Shown here: positions 5,789 to 6,681 of the stretch, piece after piece
Numbering within the stretch: the stretch's first letter is position 1
Layout of the letters: each line of letters starts with the position of its first letter
Assembly (NCBI GenBank): GCA_947258835.1
Contig: CAMYJY010000161.1
Coordinates: 1 to 6,681 of the forward strand
DNA: 6,681 nt
DNA from: an uncultured Pirellulales bacterium
GTDB lineage: Bacteria > Planctomycetota > Planctomycetia > Pirellulales > Lacipirellulaceae
Direction of reading: 5' to 3'
Notes under the pieces: model-generated
The model's database searches: none
Told to the model about the DNA's origin: nothing
Seen by the model: only the letters and a program-made list of their open reading frames with translations
Program-made: the position numbers and the translations under genes

Positions 5789-5796
5789 ACAATACT
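5769..5796 (+). promoter_or_regulatory. Candidate promoter for the PHA-system family gene
   Basis: TTGACA (5769-5774), identical to the sigma-70 -35 consensus, is followed after 16 bases by AATACT (5791-5796), four of six matches to the -10 consensus. It overlaps the last codons of mfnB and lies 43 bases before the GTG start at 5840. Planctomycete promoters are poorly characterised, and a single match in coding DNA can be chance. Confidence 0.3.
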
Positions 5797-5839
5797 CACA
5801 GCTATTCACCTCGCACACGTCATCCTCAAGGGGCACCCC

Positions 5840-6142
5840 GTGCCGAAACTTAATCTCGAAGTACCGCACCAGCTCACTGCCGCAGAAGCCAAAGATCGAC
5901 TGCAAAGTTTTTCCGAGTCGCTGCAGGAAAATTTTAAGGATCAGGTAAGTGACTTGGAGCAATCCTGGGAAGACAACGAATTAGTTTTCGCCTTCAAAAG
6001 CTTTGGCATAAAAATCCAAGGCCGGATTGGGGTCTTGGCAGACAAGCTGGTGGTAGATGGCGAACTGCCCTTTGCCGCCATGATGTTCAAGGGCAAAATT
6101 GAATCGGAAATCCGCACACAGCTCGAGCGCCGCATGCGGTAA
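5840..6142 (+). CDS. Polyhydroxyalkanoic acid system family protein
   Basis: This 100-residue protein resembles the small PHA-granule-region family (PHA_gran_rgn, PF09650). It begins MPKLNLEVPHQLTAAEAKDR, continues into a charged helix that could pair as a coiled coil (about 14-45), and then has strand-rich segments: ELVFAFKSFGIKIQGRIGVL (47-66) and KLVVDGELPFAAMMFKGKIE (69-88). It ends in a basic helix. Members lie near PHA genes in some bacteria, but no PHA synthase or phasin is seen here and the family is also found in organisms without granules, so the name should not be read as function. The start is GTG at 5840, with AAGGGG six bases upstream, a good ribosome binding site. It follows mfnB after 51 bases on the same strand, and may be co-transcribed with it or use its own promoter. 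Confidence 0.78.
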   Translation: MPKLNLEVPHQLTAAEAKDRLQSFSESLQENFKDQVSDLEQSWEDNELVFAFKSFGIKIQGRIGVLADKLVVDGELPFAAMMFKGKIESEIRTQLERRMR

Positions 6143-6207
6143 TTCACAACGGCAGGCAGCAAGGCCGCCCCGAAGAGCCGCCAGGGGTGCCAAGTACGGC
6201 AATAGAT
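6143..6207. other. Spacer after the PHA-system family gene
   Basis: This 65-base, GC-rich stretch separates the stop codon from copy 2 of the 56-nt repeat. It holds GGCCGCC and GCCGCC segments but no clean stem and no T-run, so I cannot name a terminator for either convergent gene. Confidence 0.35.
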
Positions 6208-6263
6208 CACATCATAAATCTCACATCTCACATCTCACATCCTTTTCCGCTCTCGTTGGTCGC
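6208..6263 (-). repeat. 56-nt dispersed repeat, copy 2
   Basis: Read on the minus strand, this begins GCGACCAACG and runs into three clean GATGTGA heptamers, then ends at GATGTG. It matches 1601-1656 at 48 of 56 positions with no gaps. It sits between two convergent genes, 65 bases past the plus-strand stop at 6142 and five bases past the minus-strand stop at 6269. Relative to the PHA-system gene it has the same orientation that copy 1 has relative to RNase D. Confidence 0.75.
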
Positions 6264-6268
6264 TCGGA

Positions 6269-6681
6269 TTATTCGACTGGCTGGAGGATGAGCACTTGCC
6301 CGGTCCGCCGATAGGTTAAGCCGGCAGGTCCCAGCAGACTGCTCAGCAGCTGGTCCAGGTTCACGGCATGTACAGCGCAGCTGACACGTTGCTGGCGAAG
6401 TTCGCTCACGCGCTTTTGCAACGCCTCGCTCCAGCGGATCTCCAACTGCAGTTGTTTTCGCAAGTGATCCAGCACGGAACCTAAAGGCTGGCGGTTTATT
6501 GTCAGATGGTACACCTGTCGCGAAATCCCGCGCCCATTCTGAACCGGGGATGATTCCGAGGGGACACGATTGGGACTAGGTTGCCCACCACTTTTGTGCG
6601 TGGGGACTGGCTGGAGGGGGACCACGCGACAGCCGCCCTCAGCCGACACTTGGCAGGTTAAGTCAAAGCCGAGCAGCAGCA
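6269..6681 (-). CDS. STN-like (secretin/TonB short N-terminal) domain protein, 3' part
   Basis: Only the last 136 codons are present. The frame is open to the window edge, so the real start lies outside; an internal GTG at 6649 is probably not the start. The C-terminal 80 residues (from YHLTINRQPLGSVLDHLR) fit an STN-type fold: a short strand, a helix, a strand (LEIRWSEAL), the RVSCAVHAVNLDQLLSSLL helix region, and the closing LTYRRTGQVLILQPVE. The visible N-terminal edge, LLLGFDLTCQVSAEGGCRVVPL, looks like the end of another such domain, so the protein seems to carry at least two, joined by a Pro/Ser-rich linker (about 23-52 of the visible part). STN domains occur in secretins and TonB-linked receptors and act in the cell envelope. 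The exact role here is unknown, and the assignment is by eye on a weakly conserved family. Confidence 0.6.
   Translation of the reverse strand, partial: LLLGFDLTCQVSAEGGCRVVPLQPVPTHKSGGQPSPNRVPSESSPVQNGRGISRQVYHLTINRQPLGSVLDHLRKQLQLEIRWSEALQKRVSELRQQRVSCAVHAVNLDQLLSSLLGPAGLTYRRTGQVLILQPVE

Overview
This 6.7-kb, moderately GC-rich bacterial window most likely comes from a planctomycete (Pirellulales-like). That assignment is an inference from the gene set and the repeats, not from a marker gene. The clues are a bacterial methanofuran-pathway gene (mfnB), an RNase D with an extra C-terminal domain, STN-type secretin-like domains, and many short palindromic intergenic repeats of the GTGCCACCC / CACTGCTGG kind.

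Layout. Positions 1-275 hold palindromic repeat debris and no gene. Positions 276-848 (minus strand) hold two small, tightly spaced genes, DUF4160 then DUF2442. This pairing recurs in bacteria, and both functions are unknown. Positions 849-1716 are gene-free and repeat-rich. They include a MITE-like element (1304-1540) with 18-bp terminal inverted repeats, flanked by a 5-bp duplication and sitting in the loop of an older palindromic repeat. They also include one copy of a 56-nt dispersed repeat (1601-1656). Positions 1717-4592 (minus strand) form a two-gene operon: an NhaD/CitMHS-type ion antiporter with a histidine-rich loop, whose stop codon overlaps the start codon of an RNase D (ATGA). Positions 4593-5041 are the divergent intergenic region. 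On the plus strand follow mfnB (5042-5788), the (5-formylfuran-3-yl)methyl phosphate synthase of methanofuran-type cofactor synthesis, and a 100-residue polyhydroxyalkanoate-system family protein (5840-6142). The right edge (6269-6681, minus strand) is the C-terminal part of a protein with STN-like domains, cut by the window end. The short space between these convergent genes holds the second copy of the 56-nt repeat.

How the genes fit together. mfnB implies formaldehyde/C1 metabolism through methanofuran and tetrahydromethanopterin-type cofactors, but no other C1 gene is visible. The antiporter and RNase D are probably co-transcribed and translationally coupled, with no obvious shared pathway. 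The genes are mostly conserved housekeeping or lineage genes. The novelty lies in the left intergenic region (an element nested inside a palindrome) and in the repeat found about 60 nt past two gene ends in the same relative orientation.
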